From: JBIYSM02 sp044759095
GTDB lineage: Bacteria > Bacillota > Bacilli > Brevibacillales > Brevibacillaceae
Assembly (NCBI RefSeq): GCF_044759095.2
Contig: NZ_JBIYSM020000010.1
Coordinates: 1-64,000, forward strand
Reading direction: 5' to 3'
DNA: 64,000 nt
Made by a program: the position numbers and the translations under genes. This document shows positions 25,269 to 33,938 of this stretch, one piece after another (the first letter of the stretch is position 1; each line of letters starts with the position of its first letter). The notes beneath the pieces were generated by a model. The model was not told the origin of the DNA, ran no database searches, and saw nothing but the letters and a program-made list of their open reading frames with translations.

Positions 25269-26714
25269 TTAGCGTATCAGTGCCGCTCCCAAACGGTGCA
25301 GCCAGTGCCGAAGCTCCCGCTCGTCAAGAGGAGAGAGGGGGAAACGGACAGCAGGCTGTCGGACGACGACTCCATCCTCCTGTTCTTCGGGCAGGCGAAA
25401 AGCGTAACCGGGAGTCAGCACCAGCCCTTCCTCGCGAAGCGTGGCAACGACTCGTTTTTCCTGGCTGGTGGCGTGAAAAGAAGGAGTTCCCCATTGAATC
25501 CAGGTGTTCAGTCCTCCTTTGATGGGGAAAATGCTGGCGTGAACAGGCAGGGCTTGTCGCACCTCTTGCTGGACCAGCTGCCAGCGGGAAGCAAAGTGGG
25601 CTCGTCGCTCGAGCAGGTATACGTCGCGGAACCAGGGGTCTTGCAACAGGCGGGCCGCTGCGTCCAATAGGAGAAGGGACGGCTCCTGCGTGATGAGGGA
25701 GAAGGCTTCCTTTATCCCCTCCCGCAGCTGCTCCTGCAAATCTCCGGGAAGAACCAAAAGCCCCACCTGAAATTCTTTTGTCAAGGTTTTCGAGAGAGAG
25801 GTCAAATAGTAGACCGGTGTTGCCTCGTCCATCTCCGCAGCCAACTGAAAGAGGGTACGGCTGGGTTGACGGAACCACAAATCTGCGTGGTGGTCGTTCT
25901 CCACGATCGGTACACCATAACGGGCCGCCCATTCCAGCAGCGCCCGTTTGCGTTTGTGTGAGTACGAAATGCCTGTGGGAAAATGAAAATGCGGGTTGAT
26001 CAGCAGCCATTTTCCCTGATACAACCGGTGCTCTTCTTCCAGTGAAGCGATGGACAGGCCCTCTTCATCCAAACGGACAGGGCGAATGGTCATGCCGTGA
26101 TGCCTTAGAATTCGCAGAAAAAATGGATAGCTGTATTCCTCTACGAATACGACGTCGTTTGGCTGCATGACGTTTTGCACCAGAAAGTGAAATCCGCTGG
26201 AGCTGCGGTTAAAGATCAGCAGTTGATCTGGCTGTAGAGGAATGCCGCGGCTCGCCAGATGCTCGAGGAAGACGATGGAGCCTTGCAAGCGCCTCGCTTT
26301 TTTCTCTTCCAGATGTTCTCCCAGGCTGTCCAGACTGTGAGTCAGTACCTGCCGTAATCGGCGAAGGAGCTCCTCGGTCGGCGCAGGAGTAGAATCTGCC
26401 AGCGAGGACATGGGGAGTTCCAGCGATTGCAGGTACATCCGGTCGCGTGCCTGCTTGCTGTGGGCAGTGAGGAAGTAACCTTTCCCGTGCGCAGCCTCCA
26501 GCCAGCCTGCGGCTACCAGCTGATCGTACGCTTTTTTTACTGTTTCCAGTGAGCACCCGCTGATCTCTTTCATCTCTCGAAGGGAGACCAGTTGATTGCC
26601 TGCTTGCACGAATGCGCCCCTGCTGATGGCTACCTGCAGTTGTTCGGCCAGTTGAACAGCGAGAGGCTTCTCCTTCTGTTTGTGAAAGTGAAAGGCAAAA
26701 AAAGGACGTGTCAT
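25269..26714 (-). CDS. MocR/PdxR-type regulator (GntR domain fused to aminotransferase fold)
   Basis: 481 residues. The N-terminal GntR winged helix (about 15-80: LAEQLQVAISRGAFVQAGNQLVSLREMKEISGCSLETVKKAYDQLVAAGWLEA) is followed by a fold-type I aminotransferase domain with PHFHFPTGISYSHKRKRALLEWA, VENDHHADLWF and the candidate PLP lysine in SLSKTLTKEF. Such proteins regulate vitamin B6, GABA or other amine genes, often the divergent neighbour. Here the divergent gene is moaB. The usual EDDYD motif reads ENDHHAD, so effector chemistry may differ. Target unknown. Confidence 0.88.
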   Translation of the reverse strand: MTRPFFAFHFHKQKEKPLAVQLAEQLQVAISRGAFVQAGNQLVSLREMKEISGCSLETVKKAYDQLVAAGWLEAAHGKGYFLTAHSKQARDRMYLQSLELPMSSLADSTPAPTEELLRRLRQVLTHSLDSLGEHLEEKKARRLQGSIVFLEHLASRGIPLQPDQLLIFNRSSSGFHFLVQNVMQPNDVVFVEEYSYPFFLRILRHHGMTIRPVRLDEEGLSIASLEEEHRLYQGKWLLINPHFHFPTGISYSHKRKRALLEWAARYGVPIVENDHHADLWFRQPSRTLFQLAAEMDEATPVYYLTSLSKTLTKEFQVGLLVLPGDLQEQLREGIKEAFSLITQEPSLLLLDAAARLLQDPWFRDVYLLERRAHFASRWQLVQQEVRQALPVHASIFPIKGGLNTWIQWGTPSFHATSQEKRVVATLREEGLVLTPGYAFRLPEEQEDGVVVRQPAVRFPLSPLDERELRHWLHRLGAALIR

Positions 26715-26917
26715 AAAAAAGCCTCCGTTACGATCCCGTCACGAACGGGTTGTTACCCATGATTATAGGGGAAAGATGGGATATCTGGTATAACTCCCTG
26801 TCAATTTGAGAGGGATAGGCAACTGGATGGATTTCCCGGGAGAATGTTATCATTTGTACAGTTGATTCCGGCAACTGCCCCCATCATTTATGAGTCGAGA
26901 AAACAGGAGGAGAGACG
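26715..26917. promoter_or_regulatory. Divergent control region between the MocR-type gene and moaB
   Basis: 203 bases without a gene. It contains an inverted repeat ATCCCGTcacgAACGGGTT near 26736 and CTGGTATAACTCCC near 26790, the kind of T/A-rich GGTATAA element bound by some MocR regulators. No promoter is assigned with confidence. Confidence 0.35.
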
Positions 26918-27424
26918 ATGAGTACAGCGGAACACAAGAAAGAAGCGCCGCGCAGTGTCGGCTGCATGGTGATCACAGTATCAGACACGCGAAGCGAAGA
27001 GACGGACAAAAGCGGCCAACTGATGAGAGAGTTGCTGGCGGAGGCGAATCAGTCAGTTATCCTGTACCGGATCGTCAAGGACGAGCCGAGGGAGATCATC
27101 GCCGCCATCGAATCGGGAGTAACGCATCCCGATGTGCAGGTGATATTGCTGAATGGAGGGACGGGTATCTCCAGGCGGGACACGACCTACGAGGCGGTCC
27201 AGGGACTGCTGGAAAAGGAAATGCCAGGTTTTGGCGAGCTGTTTCGCATGCTCAGCTACACCGAAGACATCGGCGCTGCAGCGATGCTGAGCCGCGCAAT
27301 TGCCGGAACCTATCGGGGGAAAGCGGTCTTTTCCACACCGGGATCGACAGGCGCCGTTCGGCTTGCCATGTCGAAACTGATCATTCCCGAGCTGGGACAC
27401 GTCGTCCGGGAGCTGAACAAGTGA
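26918..27424 (+). CDS. moaB: Molybdenum cofactor protein MoaB
   Basis: 168 residues with the MoaB/Mog fold: GCMVITVSDTRSEETDKSGQ, the conserved LNGGTGISRRDTTYEAV, GFGELFRMLSYTEDIGAAAMLSRA, and STPGSTGAVRLAMSKLIIPELGH. It is expected to adenylylate molybdopterin. An AGGAGGAGA site precedes the ATG. No other moa gene is nearby. Confidence 0.93.
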   Translation: MSTAEHKKEAPRSVGCMVITVSDTRSEETDKSGQLMRELLAEANQSVILYRIVKDEPREIIAAIESGVTHPDVQVILLNGGTGISRRDTTYEAVQGLLEKEMPGFGELFRMLSYTEDIGAAAMLSRAIAGTYRGKAVFSTPGSTGAVRLAMSKLIIPELGHVVRELNK

Positions 27425-27509
27425 TGATCAGCCCATATTCTTCATTTGCCCCCAGTCCTCTCTGCCATGCTATAATAGAATGCTAATGAAAAAGGAGGGA
27501 ACGGGGCAC

Positions 27510-29288
27510 ATGAAGATTTTGCTGACGACGCTGAACGCCAAGTACATTCACTCCTCGCTGGCGTTGCGGTATTTGCGCAGTTATGCCAAACCTGTCTTTC
27601 CGGACATCGAGCTGGTTGAATATACGATTAACGACCTGACCTTGAACATCGTAGCGGACATCTACAAGCGGAAGCCTGATGTCGTCGCGTTTTCCTGTTA
27701 TATCTGGAACATTCGCGAGACCCTGGACGTCATTCGCAATCTGAAAAAGGTCTGCCCGGATGTGCCCGTCTGGCTGGGCGGTCCGGAGGTGTCGTACGAT
27801 ACGGATGAATGGATGAAAAAGCATCCGTATCTCGACGTGATTGTTATCGGAGAAGGGGAGCAGACGTTTCTCGAGCTGTGCAAAGCCTATGATCGGGCAA
27901 GGCAATCAGGTGAGGCACCCCGGTTGAAGGAAGTAGAGGGGATCGCCTATCGGGAAGGGGAGTATGTACGTTTTTCCCTGCCGCGCGCACAAATTGAAGA
28001 TTTGAACACGATTCCTTCTCCCTATGAGGATGACCTTCACGAGCTTGATAACCGTGTCGTCTACTTTGAGGCGTCACGGGGCTGTCCGTTCAAGTGCCAA
28101 TACTGTCTGTCGTCCATTGAAGACGGCGTCCGCTATTTTCCGCTGGATCGGGTGAAGGCGGACTTGAAGCGGCTGATCGACCACGGCGTGAAGACCATCA
28201 AGTTTGTCGACCGGACCTTTAATATCCATAAGAAGTATGCGATGGAAATTTTTCAGTTCCTTATTGATAACCACAACGGCACGATCTTTCAGTTTGAAAT
28301 TACGGCCGACATCCTGAGACCGGACGTGGTGGAGTTCTTGGCAGAAAACGCGCCTCCGGGAATCTTCCGCTTCGAGATCGGCGTGCAATCGACCAATGAC
28401 GAAACGAACCGCCTGGTTCAGCGCATTCAGCGATTTGACAAGCTGGCGCATACGGTAACCACGATCAAGCAGTCGGGCAAAATTGCGCAGCACCTGGATT
28501 TGATCGCCGGACTGCCGGAAGAAGACTACCAATCGTTCCGAAAGACGTTCAACGACGTGTTCGCTCTCCGTCCGGAAGAGCTGCAGCTTGGCTTTCTGAA
28601 AATGCTGCGAGGCACCGGCGTGCGAGCACGGGCAGCCAACCACGGCTATGTGTACATGGACGAGGCGCCGTATGAGATCCTCGGCAACAACGTACTGTCG
28701 TTCGAGGACATGCAAAAAATCAAACGCGCAGAAGACATTCTGGAGAAATACTGGAACGCCCATCGGATGGACCATACACTGGAGTGGGTCATTACCCGGT
28801 ATTTTGAAACCCCGTTTGACTTTTTCCAGACCTTTGGCGATTACTGGGACGAGCAGGGATGGGGCAGATTCGGTCATCAGCTGGAAGATCTGTTTACCCG
28901 GTTGCATGATTTCCTCGGAAATAGAAACGTACCCAAGCTGGAGCATGCGGTCAGCCTGATGAAATTTGACTTCCTCTACAATCAGAAGCACAGACCGCGC
29001 AAGCTGTGGTGGAAAGATGTGCTGGACAAGCCGGACATGCAGGAAATCTTCCAGGAAGTGCAGCGTCTGCAGGAAAATCTGCGCGAGGATTTTGCGCTGC
29101 ACACTGCCTCCGAAAAGGAGTACTTCAAACATACTGTCGTAACCCATGTTTCTTTTGACGTGGAAACATGGCTTCTCACGGGTGAAGTGACAGAGGGCAA
29201 CTTTGCTCTAGTCATGTATTATCCGTACCAATACGATCGAGACAACAGCTTTGTGGTTGTGAAACGCGCGGATGCTGTTGTGGGTTGA
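27510..29288 (+). CDS. B12-binding-domain radical SAM protein (DUF4080 type)
   Basis: 592 residues. The N-terminal B12-binding Rossmann domain covers residues 1-130 (MKILLTTLNAKYIHSSLAL, FSCYIWN, WLGGPEVSYD, VIGEGEQTF). The radical SAM domain has GCPFKCQYCLS (CxxxCxxC, about residue 185) and IGVQSTNDETNRLVQR. The C-terminal region is of the DUF4080 type. It probably modifies a small molecule or macromolecule by radical chemistry; the substrate is unknown. The ATG at 27510 follows AAAGGAGGGA; an earlier in-frame start at 27480 would cover that site. Confidence 0.9.
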   Translation: MKILLTTLNAKYIHSSLALRYLRSYAKPVFPDIELVEYTINDLTLNIVADIYKRKPDVVAFSCYIWNIRETLDVIRNLKKVCPDVPVWLGGPEVSYDTDEWMKKHPYLDVIVIGEGEQTFLELCKAYDRARQSGEAPRLKEVEGIAYREGEYVRFSLPRAQIEDLNTIPSPYEDDLHELDNRVVYFEASRGCPFKCQYCLSSIEDGVRYFPLDRVKADLKRLIDHGVKTIKFVDRTFNIHKKYAMEIFQFLIDNHNGTIFQFEITADILRPDVVEFLAENAPPGIFRFEIGVQSTNDETNRLVQRIQRFDKLAHTVTTIKQSGKIAQHLDLIAGLPEEDYQSFRKTFNDVFALRPEELQLGFLKMLRGTGVRARAANHGYVYMDEAPYEILGNNVLSFEDMQKIKRAEDILEKYWNAHRMDHTLEWVITRYFETPFDFFQTFGDYWDEQGWGRFGHQLEDLFTRLHDFLGNRNVPKLEHAVSLMKFDFLYNQKHRPRKLWWKDVLDKPDMQEIFQEVQRLQENLREDFALHTASEKEYFKHTVVTHVSFDVETWLLTGEVTEGNFALVMYYPYQYDRDNSFVVVKRADAVVG

Positions 29289-29299
29289 TCGTACGAAAC

Positions 29300-29347
29300 C
29301 AAAAGGAGACCTCCTGCCAGGCTGCTGACAAGTGGTCTCCTTTGCGA
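29300..29347 (+). terminator. Hairpin after the radical SAM gene
   Basis: AAAGGAGACC ... GGTCTCCTTT, a 10-bp stem with a 25-base loop containing a minor inner hairpin and no clear T-run. A weak terminator. The rest of the gap up to 29579 shows no gene or clear regulatory element. Confidence 0.5.
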
Positions 29348-29579
29348 TATTGTCCGTCAGATCCAGCCGGAAATCGGTCCCTCAACTCATTCACGCAGCC
29401 GCCGCAAATCCCCGTTTTTATTTCCAAGCTTGATAAAAGCTTTGTCCATATTGCACAATAGTACAAGTAACTTTTTCACATCACGTACGTATCGGTATAG
29501 GATTTGGATTGCGAGTGAGCGGCCGGTAAGTGCCCACTGAAAACCGCTGCTGTATGGCGAAGATAGGGGATTTTCGTAC

Positions 29580-30197
29580 ATGGATATCAACATGCTGATG
29601 GCAATCATTGAGCAATACGGATATGTAGCCATATTCTTTTTGCTCTGGTTGGGGATTGTGGGGTTGCCCATTCCGGATGAGCTGGTCGTTGCGACCGGGG
29701 GCTTTCTCGCTTCCATTGCTCTTTTGAACCCGGTTTATTCGTTTGTGGTCGCATATTTGGGTGTGGCTTCGGGGCTTACCATTGGCTTTCTGCTTGGCAA
29801 GTGGTTTGGAAAACCCATTCTGCAGTGGTTGTCCAAAAAGGAAAAAATGCACCGTTCCATCGTGCGATCAACGGCGCTTGTGCAAAAGTACGGCACATTT
29901 GCCCTGTGCTTTAGTTACCTGTTTCCGGTAGTTCGCCACCTGGTTCCGTACATTGTGGCGATGGGAGGAATGACGTTCCGCCGCTATGCAGCCCTCTCCT
30001 ATCCCATCGGGTTGGTTTGGACGACTGCATTCTACCTCATTGGGTACGTCTTTGGCCGCAACGTGGAAACGATTATCCCGGTCATCCGCTCCTACGGTTT
30101 TCAAGCCCTGTTCATCCTGCTGGGGGTGGTTGGTGCCGGGGGGATTATTCGCTGGCTGGTCATGACAAACCGGGCTACCCGCGCGAAAGGGGAGTAA
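29580..30197 (+). CDS. DedA family membrane protein
   Basis: 205 residues. DedA/VTT features include a WLGIVGLPIPDELVVATGGFLAS N-terminal motif, GLTIGFLLGKWFG, the conserved FxxRxxP-like segment CFSYLFPVVRHLVPYIVAMGGMTFRRYA, and a C-terminal membrane helix with a basic end. It is closer to canonical DedA than the protein at 132-704. Its likely role is in membrane lipid-carrier handling. It probably shares a transcript with the DUF1294 gene that starts 5 bases after its stop. Confidence 0.88.
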   Translation: MDINMLMAIIEQYGYVAIFFLLWLGIVGLPIPDELVVATGGFLASIALLNPVYSFVVAYLGVASGLTIGFLLGKWFGKPILQWLSKKEKMHRSIVRSTALVQKYGTFALCFSYLFPVVRHLVPYIVAMGGMTFRRYAALSYPIGLVWTTAFYLIGYVFGRNVETIIPVIRSYGFQALFILLGVVGAGGIIRWLVMTNRATRAKGE

Positions 30198-30202
30198 CGG
30201 CA

Positions 30203-30562
30203 ATGAAAAAAGCGTTGGAGCGTCATAAACGCTTACGAAATTCAATTCTGCTGCTGAGCTGGGGAATGGTTGTCAACGGATGGTTTATACAGATGCCTTA
30301 TGTTGTTGGAAGCGGGCTTTTGGTCGTCAACGGATATGCTGCCTATCTGACGGCCTGGGACAAACAGGCTGCCAAAAGGGGAGCGATGCGCATTCCGGAA
30401 TCGAGCCTGCTGGGACTGGCAGCGTGGGGAGGGGCCCTCGGAGTATTGGCAGGCATGCTTTCGTTTCGTCACAAGACCAGGCATGCTGCCTTTCTCCTGG
30501 GAGTGCCGCTGTTGGGTTTCTTGCAGGTTGTGCTGGCTGCCTGGCTTCTCCATACATATTGA
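30203..30562 (+). CDS. DUF1294-like small membrane protein
   Basis: 119 residues with three to four membrane segments (SILLLSWGMVVNGWFI, VVGSGLLVVNGYAAYLTAWDKQAAKRG, then SSLLGLAAWGGALGVLAGMLSFRHKTRH and FLQVVLAAWLL). The YDKxAAKRGxxRIPE-like and MLSFRHKTRHxxF signatures are those of DUF1294. Function unknown. A GGGGAG site overlaps the end of the preceding dedA gene, so the two are coupled. Confidence 0.85.
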   Translation: MKKALERHKRLRNSILLLSWGMVVNGWFIQMPYVVGSGLLVVNGYAAYLTAWDKQAAKRGAMRIPESSLLGLAAWGGALGVLAGMLSFRHKTRHAAFLLGVPLLGFLQVVLAAWLLHTY

Positions 30563-30691
30563 CACAACGTCTCCTCCCCACAGGGATGTGTCACTGTCCG
30601 CTCCGGGACGATTCGCGGGGGCATCGCCAAAGCCGCGTCACTGCGAAGTTTTCTCAGGGGTGCGCTGCTTGATCCCCGCGCCCACGTCCCT
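30560..30691. other. Region with nested inverted repeats, possible structured RNA
   Basis: A gene-free, GC-rich stretch between the DUF1294 gene and sspI. TGACAC (30560) pairs with GTGTCA (30586). Three nested stems then stack: GGGACG (30605-30610) with CGTCCC (30685-30690), GCGGGG (30615-30620) with CCCCGC (30674-30679), and GCG-T-CAC (30635-30641) with GTGCGC (30660-30665). No known RNA family is recognised. The rest of the gap to 30768 shows nothing clear. Confidence 0.4.
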
Positions 30692-30768
30692 ACGCTAGCA
30701 GGTCGTCACAGCTCGCGGGTAGCTGGAGGAATCGGTCCCTCTACAATCCATTGGTTTCTCAACAAACT

Positions 30769-30793
30769 GAGGAGAGACAGTGTGTCTCTCCTC
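30769..30793 (-). terminator. Terminator downstream of sspI
   Basis: GAGGAGAGACA-GTG-TGTCTCTCCTC, a perfect 11-bp stem with a 3-base loop. On the minus strand it is followed by CAGTTTGTTG, a weak T-run. Confidence 0.65.
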
Positions 30794-30828
30794 CCATACT
30801 GCGCGTCAGGCGCACTCTGCCGACTTCA

Positions 30829-31065
30829 TTACACGGGTGAGGTCATTTGTTTCGGCAGATGTTCCGCGATGGTTGACACCATCTGCTGGCGGCTGGCCTG
30901 ATCACTGTGCTGCCAGAGGACTTCAAACAGTACCCCTAATCCCGGCAGGGTCTTTTCTTGACCGGAGGCAATGGCGTCCGTAATCGTCTCTGCCACGGCG
31001 TTTGCATCTGAACCTTGCATTTTGTACATGATTGCTTGGCGCAGATTGAGCGCATTGATGTTCAT
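30829..31065 (-). CDS. sspI: Small acid-soluble spore protein SspI
   Basis: About 78 residues with the SspI signature: NLRQAIMYKMQG, then ITDAIASGQEKTLPGLGVLFEVLWQ and a helical end. It is a minor spore-core protein made in the forespore. sspI lies near ysgA-pheS in Bacillus too. The start at 31065 (MNINALNLRQ) has AGGGGAG 11 bases upstream; a GTG at 31074 is nearly adjacent to that site. Confidence 0.93.
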   Translation of the reverse strand: MNINALNLRQAIMYKMQGSDANAVAETITDAIASGQEKTLPGLGVLFEVLWQHSDQASRQQMVSTIAEHLPKQMTSPV

Positions 31066-31124
31066 GCTTGCCACTACTCCCCTCAGCTAGGTAATGAGCT
31101 GCTTCCTTCCTTAGTATTCGTTCG

Positions 31125-31176
31125 TTCGGGCGTCAACATACTCGTTTTGTGGTCGCCCGAATCGTTGTGATATAAT
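31125..31176 (+). promoter_or_regulatory. ktrA promoter with overlapping inverted repeat
   Basis: TTGTGG (31147-31152), 18 bases, extended -10 TGATATAAT (31168-31176). An 8-bp perfect inverted repeat TTCGGGCG (31125-31132)/CGCCCGAA (31154-31161) overlaps the promoter spacer and could be an operator. Confidence 0.55.
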
Positions 31177-31209
31177 GCCAATCGAAGCAGTCTAAAGGAG
31201 TGAAACATA

Positions 31210-31863
31210 ATGTCGAAGCAGTTTGCGATCATCGGCATGGGACGGTTTGGGTCCAGTGTGGCCCGAACCCTGTATGAGATGGATTATGAAGTGATGGGGA
31301 TTGACGAAGACGAAGAGAGAATTAACGAAAACATTCAGTTCGTGACTCACGCCGTAGCCGCGGACTCTACGGACGAGCGGGCGCTGAAAGAGATCGGGAT
31401 TCGCAACTTTGACGTGGTCGTTGTTGCGATCGGTGCTGACATTCAGGCAAGCATTTTGACCGTGCTGATCCTCAAGGAACTGGGTGTGAAAAAGATCGTG
31501 GCCAAAGCCCAAAACGAGCGGCACGGTCAGGTGCTGTACAAGGTGGGAGCCGATCGCGTCGTCTTCCCTGAACGGGACATGGGGGTTCGCGTGGCCCACA
31601 ACCTGATTTCCGCCAACGTGCTTGACTTTATTGAGCTGGCGGAAGACTACAGTGTAGCAGAGGTCGTTGTTTCGTCCAAAATGGTGGGAAAAACCCTGCG
31701 TCAGCTCGACGTGCGAGCCCAGTACGGCGTCAACGTGATTGCGATCAAGAGCGGCGAGAAGTTCAACATCGCTCCACGTCCGGATGAAACGATTCAGCCC
31801 AACGACGTTTTGGTTGTCATCGGCAACAACAAGGATTTGAAAGAATTTGAAGAAGAGGCGTAA
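31210..31863 (+). CDS. ktrA: Ktr K+ transporter regulatory subunit (TrkA-N/TrkA-C)
   Basis: 217 residues. The RCK domain is Rossmann type, with GMGRFGSSVARTL near residue 9 and the acidic end of strand 2 in VMGIDEDEERINE. The C-terminal TrkA_C domain is at about 135-217. Such subunits gate KtrB/KtrD channels in response to nucleotides and, through TrkA_C, cyclic di-AMP. It sits apart from ktrB (23768) and abuts ysgA by 2 bases. Confidence 0.92.
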   Translation: MSKQFAIIGMGRFGSSVARTLYEMDYEVMGIDEDEERINENIQFVTHAVAADSTDERALKEIGIRNFDVVVVAIGADIQASILTVLILKELGVKKIVAKAQNERHGQVLYKVGADRVVFPERDMGVRVAHNLISANVLDFIELAEDYSVAEVVVSSKMVGKTLRQLDVRAQYGVNVIAIKSGEKFNIAPRPDETIQPNDVLVVIGNNKDLKEFEEEA

Positions 31864-31865
31864 CC

Positions 31866-32675
31866 ATGCGGCTTGATGTGATAACCTCCGTACATAATCC
31901 TCTGGTGAAGCGGCTGCACCAGCTGCTGGACCGAAAAGGCCGGGAAGAACAGGGCAGCTTTCTCGTTGAAGGTGTACACCTGGTGGAGGAAGCGCTTCGC
32001 TCTGACGCAGAAGTCGTCACGGTTGTCTACGACAGCGAGCGGGGGCTGGATCCCGTATGTGAACAGGCTTTGCACCGCCGGGATTCTTCCGTTCAGGTAA
32101 TCGCCGCTGCTCCGGCTGTGCTGGCCAAGCTGTCAGAAACCAAGTCGCCGCAGGGCATTGTAGCGGAAGTGAAGAAGCCCCGGCCAAACTGGCAGGACTG
32201 GTTGTCGTCTGCAGGAGAAGGAGCGTTTCTTTTGCTGATGCTGGATGAGATTCAGGACCCCGGAAATCTGGGAACCATTCTGCGCACAGCCGAAGCAGCC
32301 GGTGTTGATGCCGTGATCATGGGCAAGGGAAGTGTGGACTTGTTCAACGGAAAGGTTGTGCGGGCCACCATGGGCGCTCTCTTCCGCCTCCCTGTCTTCT
32401 CGCAGCAGCTTGTGGAAGCGGCTGAAACATTGAAGCGTCTGGGTGCACGCATACTGGTATCCTCCGTAAACGAAGGAAGCCTCGCATACGACGAGGCTGA
32501 TTATTCGGGGAAAGTAGCCATTGTAATCGGAAACGAGGGCCGCGGGGTCTCTTCCGAAATGATAACGAAAGCGGACAGCCTCGTACACATCCCCCTTTAC
32601 GGCAGAGCGGAGTCCCTGAATGCCGCAGTAGCGGCAGGCGTCCTCGTGTACGAGGCCAAACGCAAGCGGAAATAA
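31866..32675 (+). CDS. ysgA: TrmH/SpoU-family RNA 2'-O-methyltransferase (YsgA)
   Basis: 269 residues. An N-terminal substrate-binding domain (ITSVHNPLVKRLHQLLDRKGR, FLVEGVHLVEEAL) precedes the SPOUT domain with LDEIQDPGNLGTILRTAEAAGVDAVI, IVIGNEGRGVSSEM and IPLYGRAESLNAAVAAGVLVYE. It methylates ribose in rRNA or tRNA; the site is unknown. It is directly upstream of the phe region, as in Bacillus. Confidence 0.93.
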   Translation: MRLDVITSVHNPLVKRLHQLLDRKGREEQGSFLVEGVHLVEEALRSDAEVVTVVYDSERGLDPVCEQALHRRDSSVQVIAAAPAVLAKLSETKSPQGIVAEVKKPRPNWQDWLSSAGEGAFLLLMLDEIQDPGNLGTILRTAEAAGVDAVIMGKGSVDLFNGKVVRATMGALFRLPVFSQQLVEAAETLKRLGARILVSSVNEGSLAYDEADYSGKVAIVIGNEGRGVSSEMITKADSLVHIPLYGRAESLNAAVAAGVLVYEAKRKRK

Positions 32676-32682
32676 TCCCTTG

Positions 32683-33399
32683 TTATCCAATTTTCTCCTG
32701 GTTCTTTTGCTTGTACTCCTCACGTGCCAGAGACCATTGGTCCCGGGCCATGCTCAGAATGCCGGTTTCGATGGACTGTCTGCCGAGTTCAAGCGCCTTG
32801 GAAAAGTAGTTGACAGCCTCGTCGTACCGCTCAACGCGCCGCATCAATTCTCCAATCAGATAAAGGATGCGGACTTCTGACATTTCCTTGTCGCCTTTAT
32901 CATAGTCGGAAAAGACATAGGACTGCTCGTATTCGTGTACGGCCATGTGCAGGAACCGCTTCTCCTGCTGTTTGTCGTTCTGGAAGCGGAACAGCCAGGC
33001 CAGCCGCAGAGAAAGACCCGCTTTGACGCTGTGGGCTTCTCCTGTCAGCTCGGCTGCGTATATTGCCAGTTTGTAGCAGACAACGGCTTCAGATATACTT
33101 CGGACGTAACCGAATTCCTTCGGCGTCCACTTGGAAGAAATCTGTTCCTGAACCAGCCGTTTCACCGGCGGCAGAAGCTGTTGGGTAAACTGGTCGGTAA
33201 AGGCAAAGCCGCAAGCCGGACACACGTTTACCGTGTACAGAATGGGATTGAGCGATTGCTCCTTGTAATACGTGCAGAAGTCGGCATCCCGCTGGATTAT
33301 CGCCTGAGATCCTCCGCGCACCCTCTTGGTTGTAAAGGAGTGATGGCAGTGGCGGCAGGTACATGTTTTGTCGTAAAGTGCTGAAAGTCTTTCCATCAT
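32683..33399 (-). CDS. DUF2225 protein with Cys pairs and TPR-like helices
   Basis: 238 residues. Two CxxC pairs (CTCRHCHH near residue 13; CPACGFAF near 60) suggest a zinc-ribbon N-terminus, followed by helical repeats of TPR type (RILYLIGELMRRVERYDEAVNYFSKALELGRQ). This matches DUF2225. Function unknown. It is convergent with ysgA (7-base gap) and divergent from the phe T-box. GGGGGG precedes the ATG. Confidence 0.85.
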   Translation of the reverse strand: MMERLSALYDKTCTCRHCHHSFTTKRVRGGSQAIIQRDADFCTYYKEQSLNPILYTVNVCPACGFAFTDQFTQQLLPPVKRLVQEQISSKWTPKEFGYVRSISEAVVCYKLAIYAAELTGEAHSVKAGLSLRLAWLFRFQNDKQQEKRFLHMAVHEYEQSYVFSDYDKGDKEMSEVRILYLIGELMRRVERYDEAVNYFSKALELGRQSIETGILSMARDQWSLAREEYKQKNQEKIG

Positions 33400-33464
33400 G
33401 GCTTGTCCCCCCAGACATGGGTGTTCGTCGAGGCAATGCCCAGCAATATACAGCGATTGTGGAA

Positions 33465-33493
33465 TTGCAAGTCGAAAGTGATTACGCTATAAT
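33465..33493 (+). promoter_or_regulatory. SigA promoter of pheST
   Basis: TTGCAA (33465-33470), 17 bases, TATAAT (33488-33493), just upstream of the T-box leader. Confidence 0.8.
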
Positions 33494-33499
33494 TTTCCT

Positions 33500-33917
33500 A
33501 CAAGTTTTATTATAAAGCATTGCGATGACAGAGACTAGTAAGTAGGACCCATAGCATTCAGGGAGGAGATGTCATGGACTGGAAGCATCTCTATCGCTAG
33601 ACCTGCCGAATTCACTCTGGAGCAGTTCTCTGAACCTGTCCCGCCAAGGGGCTCAGTAGGGGAAACCGGGTCATCCCGTTATCGATCATCAAGTGAGGCT
33701 AAGGAACTGGTCTGTTTTACAGGCTTGTTCTGCGAGGGCAAACAGGACCAAGCAGCTTTAGGAGAGGAAGTCACGAGTAGCGGAACGTAGTAACCTACGT
33801 GAGCAACGGAGTGACGACTCGACGACAAGATGCGCCGGTCATGTTTGGCCGAATGTCTAAGTAGGGTGGTACCGCGAGAAACAACTCGTCCCTTTGTGGG
33901 GCGAGTTTTTTATTTTT
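33500..33917 (+). promoter_or_regulatory. T-box leader of pheST
   Basis: T-box AGGGTGGTACCGCG (about 33863-33876) is followed by the terminator CAACTCGTCCC ... GGGGCGAGTT and T-run. Stem I is bounded by GGACCC (about 33546) and GGGTC (about 33668), followed by CCCGTTATC. Two UUC triplets occur in stem I (near 33610 and 33625), consistent with a Phe specifier, but I could not choose between them. Confidence 0.93.
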
Positions 33918-33938
33918 TTTAATAAAGGAGCGATTGAC

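Noticed and set aside
29348..29579. Gene remnant or RNA in the gap before the second DedA gene
   Set aside because: Short frames lack ribosome sites and gene-like composition; no convincing structure found.
29372..30741. Exact 12-base match AATCGGTCCCTC at 29372 and 30730
   Set aside because: Many 12-base matches are expected by chance in 64 kb, and no structure is shared around the two sites.
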